The notes: generated from the letters alone by a model not told the origin. DNA of 64,000 bases from Streptomyces lydicus (GCF_004125265.1 NZ_RDTE01000003.1:3782001-3846000); one strand, 5' to 3'; numbered from the stretch's first letter, positions 16,481 to 24,504 are shown. Made by a program: numbers and translations.

Positions 16481-17182
16481 ATGCGTGCACTACGCGTGCT
16501 GTTGATCTTCCTCGTCATATTCGGCGGGCTGTTCGTCGCCGCCGACCGGGTGGCGGTGAACCTGGTCGAGGACAAGGCCGCGGACAAGATCCGCAGCAGC
16601 CAGGGGCTCGACAAGGCCCCGGAGGTCTCGATCAAGGGCTTCCCGTTCCTGACCCAGGTCGCGGGCCGCAGCCTCGACGAGGTGGACGCCGAGCTCGGGG
16701 GGATCGAGGCCCGTGCCCAGGGGCATGCGCTGCGCATCGACCGGCTCTCGGCGCAGTTCCACGAGGTCGGGCTGACCAGCGACTACACCTCCATCAAGAG
16801 CGCCGCCACGGCCACCGGCAACGCCCGGATCAACTACGCCGACCTGACCAAGGCGGCGGGCGGCGGCGTCACCATCGGCTACGGCGGGCAGAAGGACGGC
16901 CGCGGCCAGGTCAAGATCTCGCCGAAGATCCCGGTCCTCAGCTCGCTGGACGTGACCGGCTCCATCACGATCGTGGGCGGCGACACCGTCCGGCTGCGCG
17001 CCGACGGGCTCCCGGCGGTGTGCCGGGCCCTGCCGGGCTGTGAGAGCAAGGTGCGCGCCCAGACCGACCACGACTGGAAGCTGGACCAGCTGCCCGGCAA
17101 CCTGAAGCTGGAGAAGGTCGCGACCACGCCCGAGGGGCTTTCGATCTCCGCCGCCGGCAAGGACGTCAAGCTTCCCGGCTGA
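16481..17182 (+). CDS. DUF2993 (LmeA-like) protein
   Basis: A 233-aa protein. An N-terminal signal or anchor helix (MRALRVLLIFLVIFGGLFVAA) is followed by the extracytoplasmic DUF2993 domain, with VSIKGFPFLTQVAGRSLDEV matching the VDIEGFPFLTQV strand of the 776-2050 paralogue. Two cysteines (CRALPGC) may form a disulfide outside the cell. A role in lipid binding is inferred from mycobacterial LmeA. The ATG at 16481 follows a G-rich stretch (GTGGGGG). The gene is monocistronic and ends at the hairpin at 17194. Confidence 0.85.
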   Translation: MRALRVLLIFLVIFGGLFVAADRVAVNLVEDKAADKIRSSQGLDKAPEVSIKGFPFLTQVAGRSLDEVDAELGGIEARAQGHALRIDRLSAQFHEVGLTSDYTSIKSAATATGNARINYADLTKAAGGGVTIGYGGQKDGRGQVKISPKIPVLSSLDVTGSITIVGGDTVRLRADGLPAVCRALPGCESKVRAQTDHDWKLDQLPGNLKLEKVATTPEGLSISAAGKDVKLPG

Positions 17183-17193
17183 CCGGTTATTCA

Positions 17194-17219
17194 CGGCGGG
17201 CCGCCCCACCGGCCCGCCG
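17194..17219. terminator. Hairpin terminator after DUF2993 gene
   Basis: CGGCGGGCCG (17194-17203) and CGGCCCGCCG (17210-17219) form a perfect 10-bp stem with a 6-nt loop, 11 nt past the stop codon. Confidence 0.7.
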
Positions 17220-17382
17220 CCCGGTCCGCCGGCCGATCCACCCCTCGTCCACTTCCTGAGACGACCGAGTCCGTACGCCAGACCCCCACCGGCGTACGGA
17301 CGCCCGGGGCCCGCGCGCCCCTCCATGGCGACACCATCGATCCCACATCGCGGACAATCGCGTCTCGCCATTCGACACGCCG

Positions 17383-17412
17383 GTGACACGCGCCGCTCCG
17401 CGTCCCTACGAT
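17383..17412 (+). promoter_or_regulatory. Promoter giving a leaderless leader-peptide mRNA
   Basis: A -35-like GTGACA (17383-17388) and -10 TACGAT (17407-17412) are separated by 18 bp. Transcription would start about 7 nt later, at or next to the ATG at 17420, so the leader peptide would be translated without a 5' UTR, as is usual for actinobacterial cysteine leader peptides. Confidence 0.55.
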
Positions 17413-17419
17413 CGGTGTC

Positions 17420-17527
17420 ATGCAGAGCTCATTGAGCGGTCTCCGTCCCCGGGGACGTGCGGTACTGACGAAGCGGCGGGCAGTTGACCTGTGCCGCGTC
17501 GCCGCCATGCTCTGTCGCCCTGTCTGA
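17420..17527 (+). CDS. Cysteine-containing leader peptide upstream of cysA (attenuator)
   Basis: A 35-aa ORF ending VDLCRVAAMLCRPV. The two Cys codons (25 and 32) near its 3' end match the small cysteine leader peptides found before sulfur-assimilation genes in actinobacteria. In mycobacteria such peptides sense cysteinyl-tRNA supply by ribosome-mediated attenuation. There is no Shine-Dalgarno, and the promoter at 17383-17412 implies leaderless translation. The 192 nt to cysA are GC-rich and could hold the alternative stems; I did not resolve them. The peptide product itself probably has no other role. Confidence 0.7.
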   Translation: MQSSLSGLRPRGRAVLTKRRAVDLCRVAAMLCRPV

Positions 17528-17719
17528 CGGGCTCTTCGCACCCTCCCCCGGCTCCGGCCGGCAGGTGTCCCCAGCCCGCCCGGCCACTGCGGCCGCACCC
17601 TCACGCGTCCCGGCGCAGCGCCGCCCCGGAACCCCGTCCGGAAGTCACCGGCGTCCACCCGGCCTACCCGCGTGCCCTCTCTGCCACTGCCCCCCGTAAC
17701 TGCCCCGGAGGAGAAGAAC

Positions 17720-18565
17720 ATGAGCCGTAGCGACGTCCTCGTAGACGCCGACTGGGTCGAGGCCCACATCGAGGACCCGAAGGTCGTCCTCGTCGAGGTT
17801 GACGAGGACACCTCGGCCTACGACAAGAACCACATCAAGAACGCCGTCCGGATCGACTGGAAGCAGGACCTCCAGGACCCGGTCCGCCGCGACTTCGTCG
17901 ACCAGGAGGGCTTCGAGAAGCTGCTCTCCGCCAAGGGCATCGGCAACGACGACACCGTGGTCCTCTACGGCGGCAACAACAACTGGTTCGCCTCCTACGC
18001 CTACTGGTACTTCAAGCTCTACGGCCACGACAGCGTCAAGCTGCTCGACGGCGGCCGCAAGAAGTGGGAGCTGGACTCCCGCGACCTGGTCGACGGCTCC
18101 GAGGTTCCCCAGCGCCCGGCCACCGAGTACCGGGCCAAGGCCCAGAACACCGCCATCCGTGCCTTCCGGGACGACGTCGTCGCCGCGATCGACAACCTCA
18201 ACCTGGTCGACGTGCGCTCCCCCGACGAGTTCAGCGGCAAGCTGCTCGCCCCGGCGCACCTCCCGCAGGAGCAGTCGCAGCGCCCCGGCCACGTGCCCAG
18301 CGCCCGCAACATCCCGTGGTCGAAGAACGCCAACGACGACGGCACCTTCAAGTCGGACGACGAGCTCAAGGCCCTCTACGAGGGTGAGTCGGTGGACCTG
18401 GCCAAGGACACCATCGCCTACTGCCGCATCGGTGAGCGCTCCGCGCTGACCTGGTTCGTCCTGCACGAGCTGCTCGGCCAGAGCAACGTCAAGAACTACG
18501 ACGGCTCCTGGACCGAGTACGGCTCGCTGGTCGGCGTCCCGATCGAGCTCGGCGCCAACAAGTAA
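17720..18565 (+). CDS. cysA: Thiosulfate/3-mercaptopyruvate sulfurtransferase (two-domain rhodanese)
   Basis: A 281-aa protein with two rhodanese domains (about 5-130 and 150-275). The C-terminal active loop is YCRIGERS with catalytic Cys235, the form typical of actinobacterial CysA/SseA. It transfers sulfane sulfur from thiosulfate or mercaptopyruvate to an acceptor such as cyanide or a thiol. Start ATG 17720 follows a strong GGAGGAG. The upstream cysteine leader peptide suggests induction when cysteine is scarce. It is followed after 38 nt by the DUF1416 gene, a pairing conserved in actinobacteria. Confidence 0.93.
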   Translation: MSRSDVLVDADWVEAHIEDPKVVLVEVDEDTSAYDKNHIKNAVRIDWKQDLQDPVRRDFVDQEGFEKLLSAKGIGNDDTVVLYGGNNNWFASYAYWYFKLYGHDSVKLLDGGRKKWELDSRDLVDGSEVPQRPATEYRAKAQNTAIRAFRDDVVAAIDNLNLVDVRSPDEFSGKLLAPAHLPQEQSQRPGHVPSARNIPWSKNANDDGTFKSDDELKALYEGESVDLAKDTIAYCRIGERSALTWFVLHELLGQSNVKNYDGSWTEYGSLVGVPIELGANK

Positions 18566-18603
18566 GCAAGCAGCTTCTCCCTCACCCTCAAGGAAGTACC
18601 CCT

Positions 18604-18891
18604 ATGTGTGGAGCACAGGCAGGCGGCCCGGACGCCTCGACCATCAAGCCCGGTGAGACCACGATCCAGGGCAGCGTGACCCGCGACGGCGAGCCCGTCA
18701 CCGGTTACGTCCGCCTCCTGGACAGCACCGGTGAGTTCACCGCCGAGGTTCCCACCTCCGCGACCGGACAGTTCCGCTTCTACGCGGCCGAGGGCACCTG
18801 GACGCTGCGTGCGCTCGTCCCGGGCGGCACCGCCGACCGCACCGTCGTCGCCCAGCAGGGCGGCCTGGCGGAGGTCGCCATCGCCGTCTGA
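18604..18891 (+). CDS. DUF1416 domain protein
   Basis: A 95-aa protein beginning MCGAQAGGPD, with the immunoglobulin-like strand pattern TTIQGSVTRDGEPVTGYVRLLD and VPTSATGQFRFYAAEGTWTLRAL. DUF1416 nearly always follows cysA in actinobacteria, so a role in sulfur handling is likely but unproven. An N-terminal Cys at position 2 is conserved in the family. The Shine-Dalgarno AAGGAAG precedes ATG 18604. It forms an operon with cysA and is followed by a strong terminator. Confidence 0.9.
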   Translation: MCGAQAGGPDASTIKPGETTIQGSVTRDGEPVTGYVRLLDSTGEFTAEVPTSATGQFRFYAAEGTWTLRALVPGGTADRTVVAQQGGLAEVAIAV

Positions 18892-18948
18892 CGGCGGCAG
18901 TGGCCGCGCTCCCCAGCAGGGGCACTCGCCACGATCCGTACGGCCGAG

Positions 18949-18995
18949 GGGCCGCACCCCAGAGGTTTGGACGCCTTTGACTGGGGGTGCGGCCC
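18949..18995 (+). terminator. Intrinsic terminator of the cysA-DUF1416 operon
   Basis: GGGCCGCACCCC (18949-18960) pairs with GGGGTGCGGCCC (18984-18995) and is followed by TTT. The loop is about 23 nt. Confidence 0.75.
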
Positions 18996-19070
18996 TTTGC
19001 GCCGTCCGGGTGCGAACGGCATCTCCCCCGCCGACTTCTGTCCTGCCCCGCGCGGACTTACCGTGGACTT

Positions 19071-19358
19071 ATGGACGCGCACCGCCGGTCGCCCGTACAG
19101 CGCCGCCATCGCAGGTACTTCGTCCTGATGGGCGTGTGCCTGGTGCTGTTCGTCCTGGCCTGGGGCGTGGTGCGGCTGTGGTCGGTGCCGGCCGCGGTGG
19201 GCATGTGTGTGGTCGCCATGGTCATTCCGCCGGTCGCGGCGATCATCGGCAACCGCCGGGAGCCCGGTGAGCGCTGGTGGGACGAGTCCGGCGACCCGGA
19301 GTCCGACCGCTGGTGGCGCGAGCTGGACGACCGGGGCGACGACAAGCACACGCAGTAG
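19071..19358 (+). CDS. DUF3099 small membrane protein
   Basis: A 95-aa protein with a basic N-terminus (HRRSPVQRRHRR) and two membrane segments (about 17-37 and 42-60). A hydrophilic acidic tail carries paired RWW motifs (GERWWDESGD, DRWWREL). This pattern fits DUF3099, a Streptomyces/actinobacterial family of unknown function. ATG 19071 follows a region with no strong Shine-Dalgarno. It is convergent with the DsrE-family gene. Confidence 0.85.
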   Translation: MDAHRRSPVQRRHRRYFVLMGVCLVLFVLAWGVVRLWSVPAAVGMCVVAMVIPPVAAIIGNRREPGERWWDESGDPESDRWWRELDDRGDDKHTQ

Positions 19359-19379
19359 CCGCCCCGGGCGCCGCGGGCC

Positions 19380-19745
19380 TCAGTACACCAGCGCCTGGAC
19401 GTCGTCCGGCATGATCTCGCTGACGAACAGCTGGGAACCGGCGATCCCGGCCCCCTCGATCAGGTCCTTCTGCTCGATGTCCCGCCGGGCCGCGCACTGG
19501 GTGCAGACGGTGATCGCGCCGCCACCGGCCCGGATCCCGTCGATCAGCTCCGGCAGAGGGGCCGCATGCGGCAGCTCGAACTCCGCCGCCCGCCCCGGGA
19601 GCGCGAACCACACGGACTCCCCGGTCAGCCACAGCGACACCTCGACACCGCTGGCCACCGCCACCGCCGCCACCGTGAACGCCTGCGAACACCGCTCGGG
19701 CGCATCCGCACCCGCCGTCACCTTGATCACGAGCTTCTTCGCCAT
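19380..19745 (-). CDS. DsrE-family protein
   Basis: A 121-aa protein beginning MAKKLVIKVTAGADAPERCSQAF, with the DsrE/F-like alpha-beta pattern, the segment VSLWLTGESVWFALPG and a CTQCAARRDI cysteine pair. DsrE-like proteins bind or relay sulfur; the CxxC here is suggestive. It lies close to the sulfurtransferase operon but on the opposite strand, so a shared role is inference only. Confidence 0.85.
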   Translation of the reverse strand: MAKKLVIKVTAGADAPERCSQAFTVAAVAVASGVEVSLWLTGESVWFALPGRAAEFELPHAAPLPELIDGIRAGGGAITVCTQCAARRDIEQKDLIEGAGIAGSQLFVSEIMPDDVQALVY

Positions 19746-19849
19746 GGGGCAAGAGTAGGGGCGGCGGACCTCACAGCGCCGTTGTCACCGCCGCCGACTA
19801 GACTCTCAGGCGGTCCGTTACACCCTCACTCCGTTCAGGGAGCGCGCTC

Positions 19850-19951
19850 GTGCTTGAGGCATTCTTCACCACCCTGCTGGTTCTGGTCGCCATCGGCGTG
19901 ATCTCGTTCGCCGGTCTGACCTGGAAGAAGCTGTACCAGGGCCAGCGCTGA
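19850..19951 (+). CDS. Small single-helix membrane protein (33 aa)
   Basis: GTG 19850 is preceded by AGGGAG with good spacing. The 33-aa product has one hydrophobic helix (AFFTTLLVLVAIGVISFAGLTW) and a short basic C-terminus (KKLYQGQR). Coding-like composition, a ribosome site and a clean N-in/C-basic membrane topology support a real microprotein. The function is unknown. Confidence 0.6.
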   Translation: MLEAFFTTLLVLVAIGVISFAGLTWKKLYQGQR

Positions 19952-20060
19952 GCGTTCGCTCCCCCAGCCCCCGGCGGGTGGCCAGCCCCACCCGCCAGCC
20001 TCCACGGAGCGCCCTGTGCGCCCCTGTCGGTTCCCCTCCACATAGATCGCCTGAGCTCTC

Positions 20061-20648
20061 ATGATCGAGATCCCGTCCGACCTGAACCCGGCCCTGGTGC
20101 CGCTCGCCTTCCTCCTCGGCAACTGGGAGGGCGCCGGCGTCGCCGAATTCCCGGGCACCGAGAAGTGCAACTTCGGGCAGGAGGTCAGCTTCAGCCACGA
20201 CGGCCGTGACTTCCTGGAGTACACCTCGCACAGCTGGGTGCTCGACGCCGAGGGCAAGAAGGTGCGCCCGCTGGAGAGCGAGAGCGGCTACTGGCGCATC
20301 GACGCGGACCGCAAGGTCGAGATCGTGATGTGCCGCGACCAGGGCGTGGTGGAGGTCTGGTACGGCGAGCTGGCCGACCAGAAGCCGCAGATCGACCTGG
20401 CCACCGACGCCATCGCCCGCACCGCCGCCTCCGGCCCGTACAGCGGTGGCAAGCGGCTCTACGGCTACGTCAACAGCGACCTGATGTGGGTCGGCGAGAA
20501 GTCCACCCCGGACGTGCCGCTGCGGCCGTACATGTCGGCGCATCTGAAGAAGGTCGCCGACCTCAAGGAGTGGGCGGAAAACCTCCCCGAGGACACCCCG
20601 GACGGCGTCTCCTTCTTCCGTCCCGACGGCACGCCCTACAACCCGTAA
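20061..20648 (+). CDS. Nitrobindin-like / FABP-family heme-binding protein
   Basis: A 195-aa beta-barrel protein of the nitrobindin (DUF1794) family. The hallmark GxWxGxG is seen as LLGNWEGAGVAEF near residue 20, the barrel strand ESGYWRIDADRKVEIVM follows, and the tail has YMSAHLKKVADL, which contains a candidate C-terminal His. Family members bind ferric heme and react with nitric oxide or peroxynitrite. The gene is monocistronic, with the cobalamin riboswitch starting just after its stop. Confidence 0.85.
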   Translation: MIEIPSDLNPALVPLAFLLGNWEGAGVAEFPGTEKCNFGQEVSFSHDGRDFLEYTSHSWVLDAEGKKVRPLESESGYWRIDADRKVEIVMCRDQGVVEVWYGELADQKPQIDLATDAIARTAASGPYSGGKRLYGYVNSDLMWVGEKSTPDVPLRPYMSAHLKKVADLKEWAENLPEDTPDGVSFFRPDGTPYNP

Positions 20649-20650
20649 GC

Positions 20651-20780
20651 ACGACGGGAGAGCCCCGCTCTCCTCGCCAGCGCCCCGCGGGGGAAGCCGG
20701 TCGAAGTCCGGCGCTGACCCGCAACGGTAGGCGGAAGGCATCCTTCCGCAAGCCCGATTGCCCGTGGTGCGCGCAGCTTC
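20651..20780 (+). ncRNA. Cobalamin (B12) riboswitch
   Basis: The conserved core is plain to see: GGGGAAGCCGGT (about 20690-20701), GAAGTCCGGCGCTGACCCGC (20703-20722), the run AACGGTAGGCGGA, and AAGCCCGATTGCCC near 20750-20763. It includes the B12-box pattern GCCxGTxxGAAxxCxGCxCTGxCCCGCAAC. It lies upstream of a FecCD-type permease, ATPase and binding lipoprotein, which it should repress when adenosylcobalamin is abundant. Confidence 0.9.
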
Positions 20781-20888
20781 CCGCACAACTCGCCGTGGAC
20801 TGCGAGGGGACGCCACCGGACCGGCGCGGTCCCGGACCGGCCCTTGGTACGTACGGACGCGGCCCGACCCCGAGGCGGCCGACCGACC

Positions 20889-21983
20889 GTGGCGACCCCC
20901 ACCGCGCACCCGACGACGGACCGGGCCGGCGCACCACCGCCGCCCCGGCGGCCGCCGCTACCGCCCCTGCTCGCCGTCCTCACCGCCGTCCTGCTCGGCT
21001 CCCTGCTGTGCGGGACCGGCCTCGGCGCCGCCGGTCTGAGCTGGTCGGAGGCGCTGCGCTATCTGGGCGCCGGGCTGACCGGCGGGACGATCTCGCCCGA
21101 CGAGGTCTCCGGCTACACCATCGTGTGGGAGCTGCGCTTCCCCCGGGCCGTCCTGGCGGCCGTGGTCGGCGCCGGGCTCTCCGCCATCGGGGTCGCCGTC
21201 CAGGCCCTGGTCCGCAATGCGCTCGCCGATCCGTTCGTCCTCGGCATCTCCTCCGGCGCCGCCGTCGGTGCCAACGCCGTCCTCCTCTTCGGGGCGCTCG
21301 GCGGCCTGGGCGTCTGGGCGCTGTCGGTGTCGGCGTTCGCCTCCGCGCTGCTCGCCATGGCGCTCGTCTACGCGGCCGCCCGCACCGCCCACGGGCTCAC
21401 CCCGCTGCGCCTGGTGCTGACCGGCACCGCGATGTACTACGGCTTCTCTGCCGTCACCACCCTGATGGTCTTCACCGCCGACCGCGGCGAGGCGGCCCGC
21501 TCGGCGATGATGTGGCTGCTCGGGAGCCTGAGCGGGGCCGGCTGGAACTCGGTGCCGATCGCCGCCGCCGCGGTGGCCGCGGCCCTGGCCCATCTGCTGC
21601 TCTCCGCGGGCCGGCTGAACGCCCTGGCGATGGGCGACGAGACCGCCGCCGCCCTGGGCGTGGACGCGCACCGGCTGCGCCGTGAGCTGTTCGTCGTCGC
21701 GGCCGCCGTCACCGGTGCGGTGGTCGCGGTCAGCGGCGCGATCGGCTTTGTCGGGCTGATGGTGCCGCATGTGGCCCGGATGCTGGTCGGCGCCGACCAC
21801 CGCCGGGTACTGGCCGTCGCGCCGCTGCTCGGCGCGGTGCTGCTGGTGTGGGTGGATCTGCTCTCGCGGGTGCTGCTGGCGCCCGTCGAGCTGCCGGTCG
21901 GGGTCCTCACCGCCGTCATCGGCGTGCCCTGCTTCGTGCTGCTGATGCGGCGGCGCGGCTACACCTTCGGGGGCGGCGCCTGA
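20889..21983 (+). CDS. FecCD-family permease of a cobalamin ABC importer (BtuC-type)
   Basis: A protein of about 364 aa with around nine to ten membrane helices and family motifs LRFPRAVLAAVVGAGLSAIG, ALVRNALADPFVLGISSGAA and IGFVGLMVPHVARMLVG. GTG 20889 is chosen as start because the frame before it is extremely Pro/Arg-rich; TTG 20844 is an alternative. The upstream cobalamin riboswitch points to corrinoid uptake, although FecCD permeases also serve siderophores. The C-terminus YTFGGGA is the origin of the tandem repeats that follow. Confidence 0.9.
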   Translation: MATPTAHPTTDRAGAPPPPRRPPLPPLLAVLTAVLLGSLLCGTGLGAAGLSWSEALRYLGAGLTGGTISPDEVSGYTIVWELRFPRAVLAAVVGAGLSAIGVAVQALVRNALADPFVLGISSGAAVGANAVLLFGALGGLGVWALSVSAFASALLAMALVYAAARTAHGLTPLRLVLTGTAMYYGFSAVTTLMVFTADRGEAARSAMMWLLGSLSGAGWNSVPIAAAAVAAALAHLLLSAGRLNALAMGDETAAALGVDAHRLRRELFVVAAAVTGAVVAVSGAIGFVGLMVPHVARMLVGADHRRVLAVAPLLGAVLLVWVDLLSRVLLAPVELPVGVLTAVIGVPCFVLLMRRRGYTFGGGA

Positions 21984-22057
21984 TGCGGACCGAAACCTTC
22001 GGAGGTGGTGCTTGATGCGGACCGAGACCTTCAGAGGCGGTGCCTGATGCGGATCGA
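21963..22057. repeat. Three 32-nt tandem copies of the permease end / ATPase start junction
   Basis: The segment ACCTTCGGGGGCGGCGCC followed by TGATGCGGACCGA recurs at about 21963, 21995 and 22027, with few substitutions. Each copy ends in TGATG, where a stop codon overlaps a start codon. Confidence 0.9.
21983..22047 (+). CDS. Two tandem 10-codon mini-ORFs, possible translational relays
   Basis: ATG 21983 overlaps the permease stop and encodes MRTETFGGGA ending at 22015. ATG 22015 overlaps that stop and encodes MRTETFRGGA ending at 22047, where the ATPase ATG overlaps in turn. Both were created by 32-nt duplication. Their reading frames stay intact despite substitutions, so ribosomes could reinitiate stepwise from permease to ATPase. 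Whether the peptides are made is not known. Confidence 0.4.
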
Positions 22058-22871
22058 GATCACGGACCTGTCCGTGGAGGTGGCCGGGCGGCGGCTGGTC
22101 CACGACATCACGCTGCGGGCCGGCAGCGGCCGGATGGTCGGCCTGGTCGGCCCCAACGGCAGTGGAAAATCAACCCTGTTGCGCTGCGTCTACCGCGCGC
22201 TGCGGCCGGCCGCCGGGACCGTACGGCTGGACGGCGCCGACCTGCACGCCATGGACGCGCGCGAGGGCGCCCGGCTGCTGGCCGCGCTGCCCCAGGAGTC
22301 CGGTACGGAGTTCGACTTCACGGTGGCCGAGGTCGTCGCGATGGGGCGGCTGCCGCATCAGCGCGGAGCGGGCCGGGCGAGCGCCGAGGACACCGCGCGG
22401 TGCGCCGAGGCGCTGGCCCGGGTCGGCGCGGACCACCTGGCAGGGCGCGGCTTCCTCGGCCTGTCCGGCGGCGAGAAACAGCGGGTGCTGATCGCCCGGG
22501 CGCTGGCCCAGGACCCGCAGGTGCTGGTCCTCGACGAGCCGACCAACCACCTGGACATCGCCCAGCAGTTGGAGGTCCTGGCGCTGGTGCGGGCCGGCGG
22601 CACCTCCCGGCCGGAGTCCGGGCGGCGGCTGACGGTGCTGACCGCGCTGCACGACCTCAACCTGGCCGCCCGGCACTGCGACGAGCTGTACGTCCTCGAC
22701 GGCGGCCGGATCGTCGCCGCGGGCCCGCCCCACGATGTGCTCACCCCCGACCTGCTCGCCGGGGTCTTCGGGGTCCGCGCCCACCGCGTACGGCATCCCG
22801 AATCGGGCGCCGTCCAGCTGCTGTTCGACCGTCTCGCCGCCCCCGCCCCGAGCCCCGTTGCCGACTCCTGA
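22047..22871 (+). CDS. ABC importer ATPase (BtuD/FepC-type)
   Basis: A 274-aa ATPase. Walker A is GPNGSGKST, the Q-loop ALPQES, the signature LSGGEKQR and Walker B VLVLDEPTNHLD, with the H-loop in TALHDLNLAARHC. This is the usual form for cobalamin/siderophore importers. The start ATG 22047 overlaps the second mini-ORF stop. It operates with the FecCD permease before it and the lipoprotein after it. Confidence 0.93.
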   Translation: MRIEITDLSVEVAGRRLVHDITLRAGSGRMVGLVGPNGSGKSTLLRCVYRALRPAAGTVRLDGADLHAMDAREGARLLAALPQESGTEFDFTVAEVVAMGRLPHQRGAGRASAEDTARCAEALARVGADHLAGRGFLGLSGGEKQRVLIARALAQDPQVLVLDEPTNHLDIAQQLEVLALVRAGGTSRPESGRRLTVLTALHDLNLAARHCDELYVLDGGRIVAAGPPHDVLTPDLLAGVFGVRAHRVRHPESGAVQLLFDRLAAPAPSPVADS

Positions 22872-22881
22872 GGACCCCGCC

Positions 22882-23937
22882 ATGCGCCGCCCCACCGCCC
22901 CGCTCACCGTCCTCGCCCTCGCGCTCGCCCTGACCGGCTGCGGCGCGAAGGTCTCCGGCGACGGCAGCGACGACACGAACCACGCGTCCGGCCGGCACCC
23001 CGCCGGGGCCGCCGGCCACTACCCCGTCACCGTCGAGAACTGCGGCACCCGCACCACCTACGACCAAGCACCCCGCCGGGTGGTCACCAATGACGTCGGC
23101 ATCACCGAGATCATGTTCGCGCTGGGCCTGGAGGACCGGATGGCCGGCTATGCCGTGCCGGACGACAAGGGCGATCTCGACGGCCTGCCCTGGAAGGCCG
23201 CGTACGACAAGGTCCCCCGGCTCTCGACCAAGCCGCTCACCAAGGAGATGGTCCTCGACGCGCGTGCCGACCTGGTCTTCGCGGGCTGGAACTACGGCTT
23301 CGGCGAGGACACCGGCCTGACCCCCGCCGCCCTCGGCAAGCTCGGCATCGGCAGCTACGTCCTGACCGAGTCCTGCCACCACGGCACGGACGGCTCGGAC
23401 GGCACGGCGCGCGGCGTGATGCCGCCGCTGAAGGCGCTCTACACCGACCTGACCACGCTCGGGAAGATCTTCGGCGTCGAGGACCGCGCCGCCGCCCTGG
23501 TGAAGAAGTACAAGAAGCAGGTGGCCGACGCCGCGGACCGGGCCCCCGCCGCGGCCGGACGTCCGTCCGTCTTCCTCTACGACGACGGCCGCGACAAGCC
23601 GTTGACCTCGGGCAGGTACGCCGGACCGCACGACATCATCACCAAGGCGGGCGGCGAGAACGTCATGAAGGACCTCAAGGACTCCTGGACGACGGTCGGC
23701 TGGGAGACCGTCGTCGCCCGCAACCCCGACGTCATCGTGATCAACAACTACGGCGACACCTCCGCCGCACAGAAGAAGGCGTTCCTGGAGTCCTACGCCC
23801 CGCTCGCCGGCGTCCCGGCCGTCAAGCACCACCGGATTTACGTCATGGATTACGCCGAACTCGTCGAAAGCCCCCGCAACCCGGCCGCGGTCGGCGACCT
23901 GGCCCGCTACCTGCGGGGCGTACGGGCGGGCGGCTGA
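22882..23937 (+). CDS. Substrate-binding lipoprotein of the cobalamin-type importer
   Basis: A 351-aa protein with a lipoprotein signal (lipobox LTGC at about 16-19) and a helical-backbone (BtuF/FecB-like) binding fold: RRVVTNDVGITEIMFALGLEDRMAGYAV, AWNYGFGED-like segments and NPDVIVINNYGD. It is 10 nt downstream of the ATPase gene. Cobalamin is the most likely cargo because of the riboswitch at the head of the operon. The sequence alone would also fit other chelates. Confidence 0.9.
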   Translation: MRRPTAPLTVLALALALTGCGAKVSGDGSDDTNHASGRHPAGAAGHYPVTVENCGTRTTYDQAPRRVVTNDVGITEIMFALGLEDRMAGYAVPDDKGDLDGLPWKAAYDKVPRLSTKPLTKEMVLDARADLVFAGWNYGFGEDTGLTPAALGKLGIGSYVLTESCHHGTDGSDGTARGVMPPLKALYTDLTTLGKIFGVEDRAAALVKKYKKQVADAADRAPAAAGRPSVFLYDDGRDKPLTSGRYAGPHDIITKAGGENVMKDLKDSWTTVGWETVVARNPDVIVINNYGDTSAAQKKAFLESYAPLAGVPAVKHHRIYVMDYAELVESPRNPAAVGDLARYLRGVRAGG

Positions 23938-24035
23938 CCCGGCGTACGGGCGGGCGGCTGACGTGGTGGCCGTACGGGGGCGGCCTGACGCGGCAGCCCA
24001 CGGCCGCCCGGCGCCCGTCCTCCTACACTGGCTGT

Positions 24036-24473
24036 GTGGTGACCACCGACTGGCAGAGCGACCTCCGCAGGCGCGGATACCGCCTGACCCCCCAGCGTCA
24101 GCTCGTACTGGAGGCTGTGGACAGGCTGGAGCACGCCACCCCTGACGACATCCTCACCGAGGTGCGCAAGACCGCGGGCGGGGTGAACATCTCCACGGTC
24201 TACCGGACCCTGGAACTCCTCGAAGAGCTGGGCCTGGTCAGCCATGCCCACCTCGGACACGGCGCCCCCACCTACCACCTCGCCGACCGCCACCACCACA
24301 TCCACCTGGTCTGCCGGGACTGCTCTGACGTCATCGAGGCGGATCTGTCGGTGGCCGAGCCGTTCACGGCCCAGCTGCGACGGCAGTTCGGCTTCGAGAC
24401 GGACATGAAGCACTTCGCGATCTTCGGACGCTGTGCCGCCTGCCGTGAGAAGACCGCCGAGGGCGACGGCTGA
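24036..24473 (+). CDS. nur: Nur, nickel-responsive Fur-family regulator
   Basis: A 145-aa Fur-family repressor that closely resembles Streptomyces Nur as I remember it. The nickel-site residues known from S. coelicolor Nur (His33, His86, His88, His90) are all present, in LEHATPDDIL and ADRHHHIHLVC. The CxxC pair of the second metal site is C93/C96, with another CxxC near the C-terminus. The N-terminal winged helix contains RLTPQRQLVLEAV and NISTVYRTLELLEELGLV. Nur-Ni represses nickel importers and sodF. It follows the cobalamin operon by 98 nt. The start is GTG 24036; GTG 24039 is an equal alternative. Confidence 0.92.
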   Translation: MVTTDWQSDLRRRGYRLTPQRQLVLEAVDRLEHATPDDILTEVRKTAGGVNISTVYRTLELLEELGLVSHAHLGHGAPTYHLADRHHHIHLVCRDCSDVIEADLSVAEPFTAQLRRQFGFETDMKHFAIFGRCAACREKTAEGDG

Positions 24474-24504
24474 GACTGTCGCGGACGGGTCGTAGGCTGG
24501 CCCC

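Noticed and set aside
23938..24035. Short direct repeat (GGCGTACGGGCGGGCGGCTGA-like) after the lipoprotein gene stop
   Set aside because: A single imperfect duplication of the gene's last codons; too short to interpret as a regulatory site.
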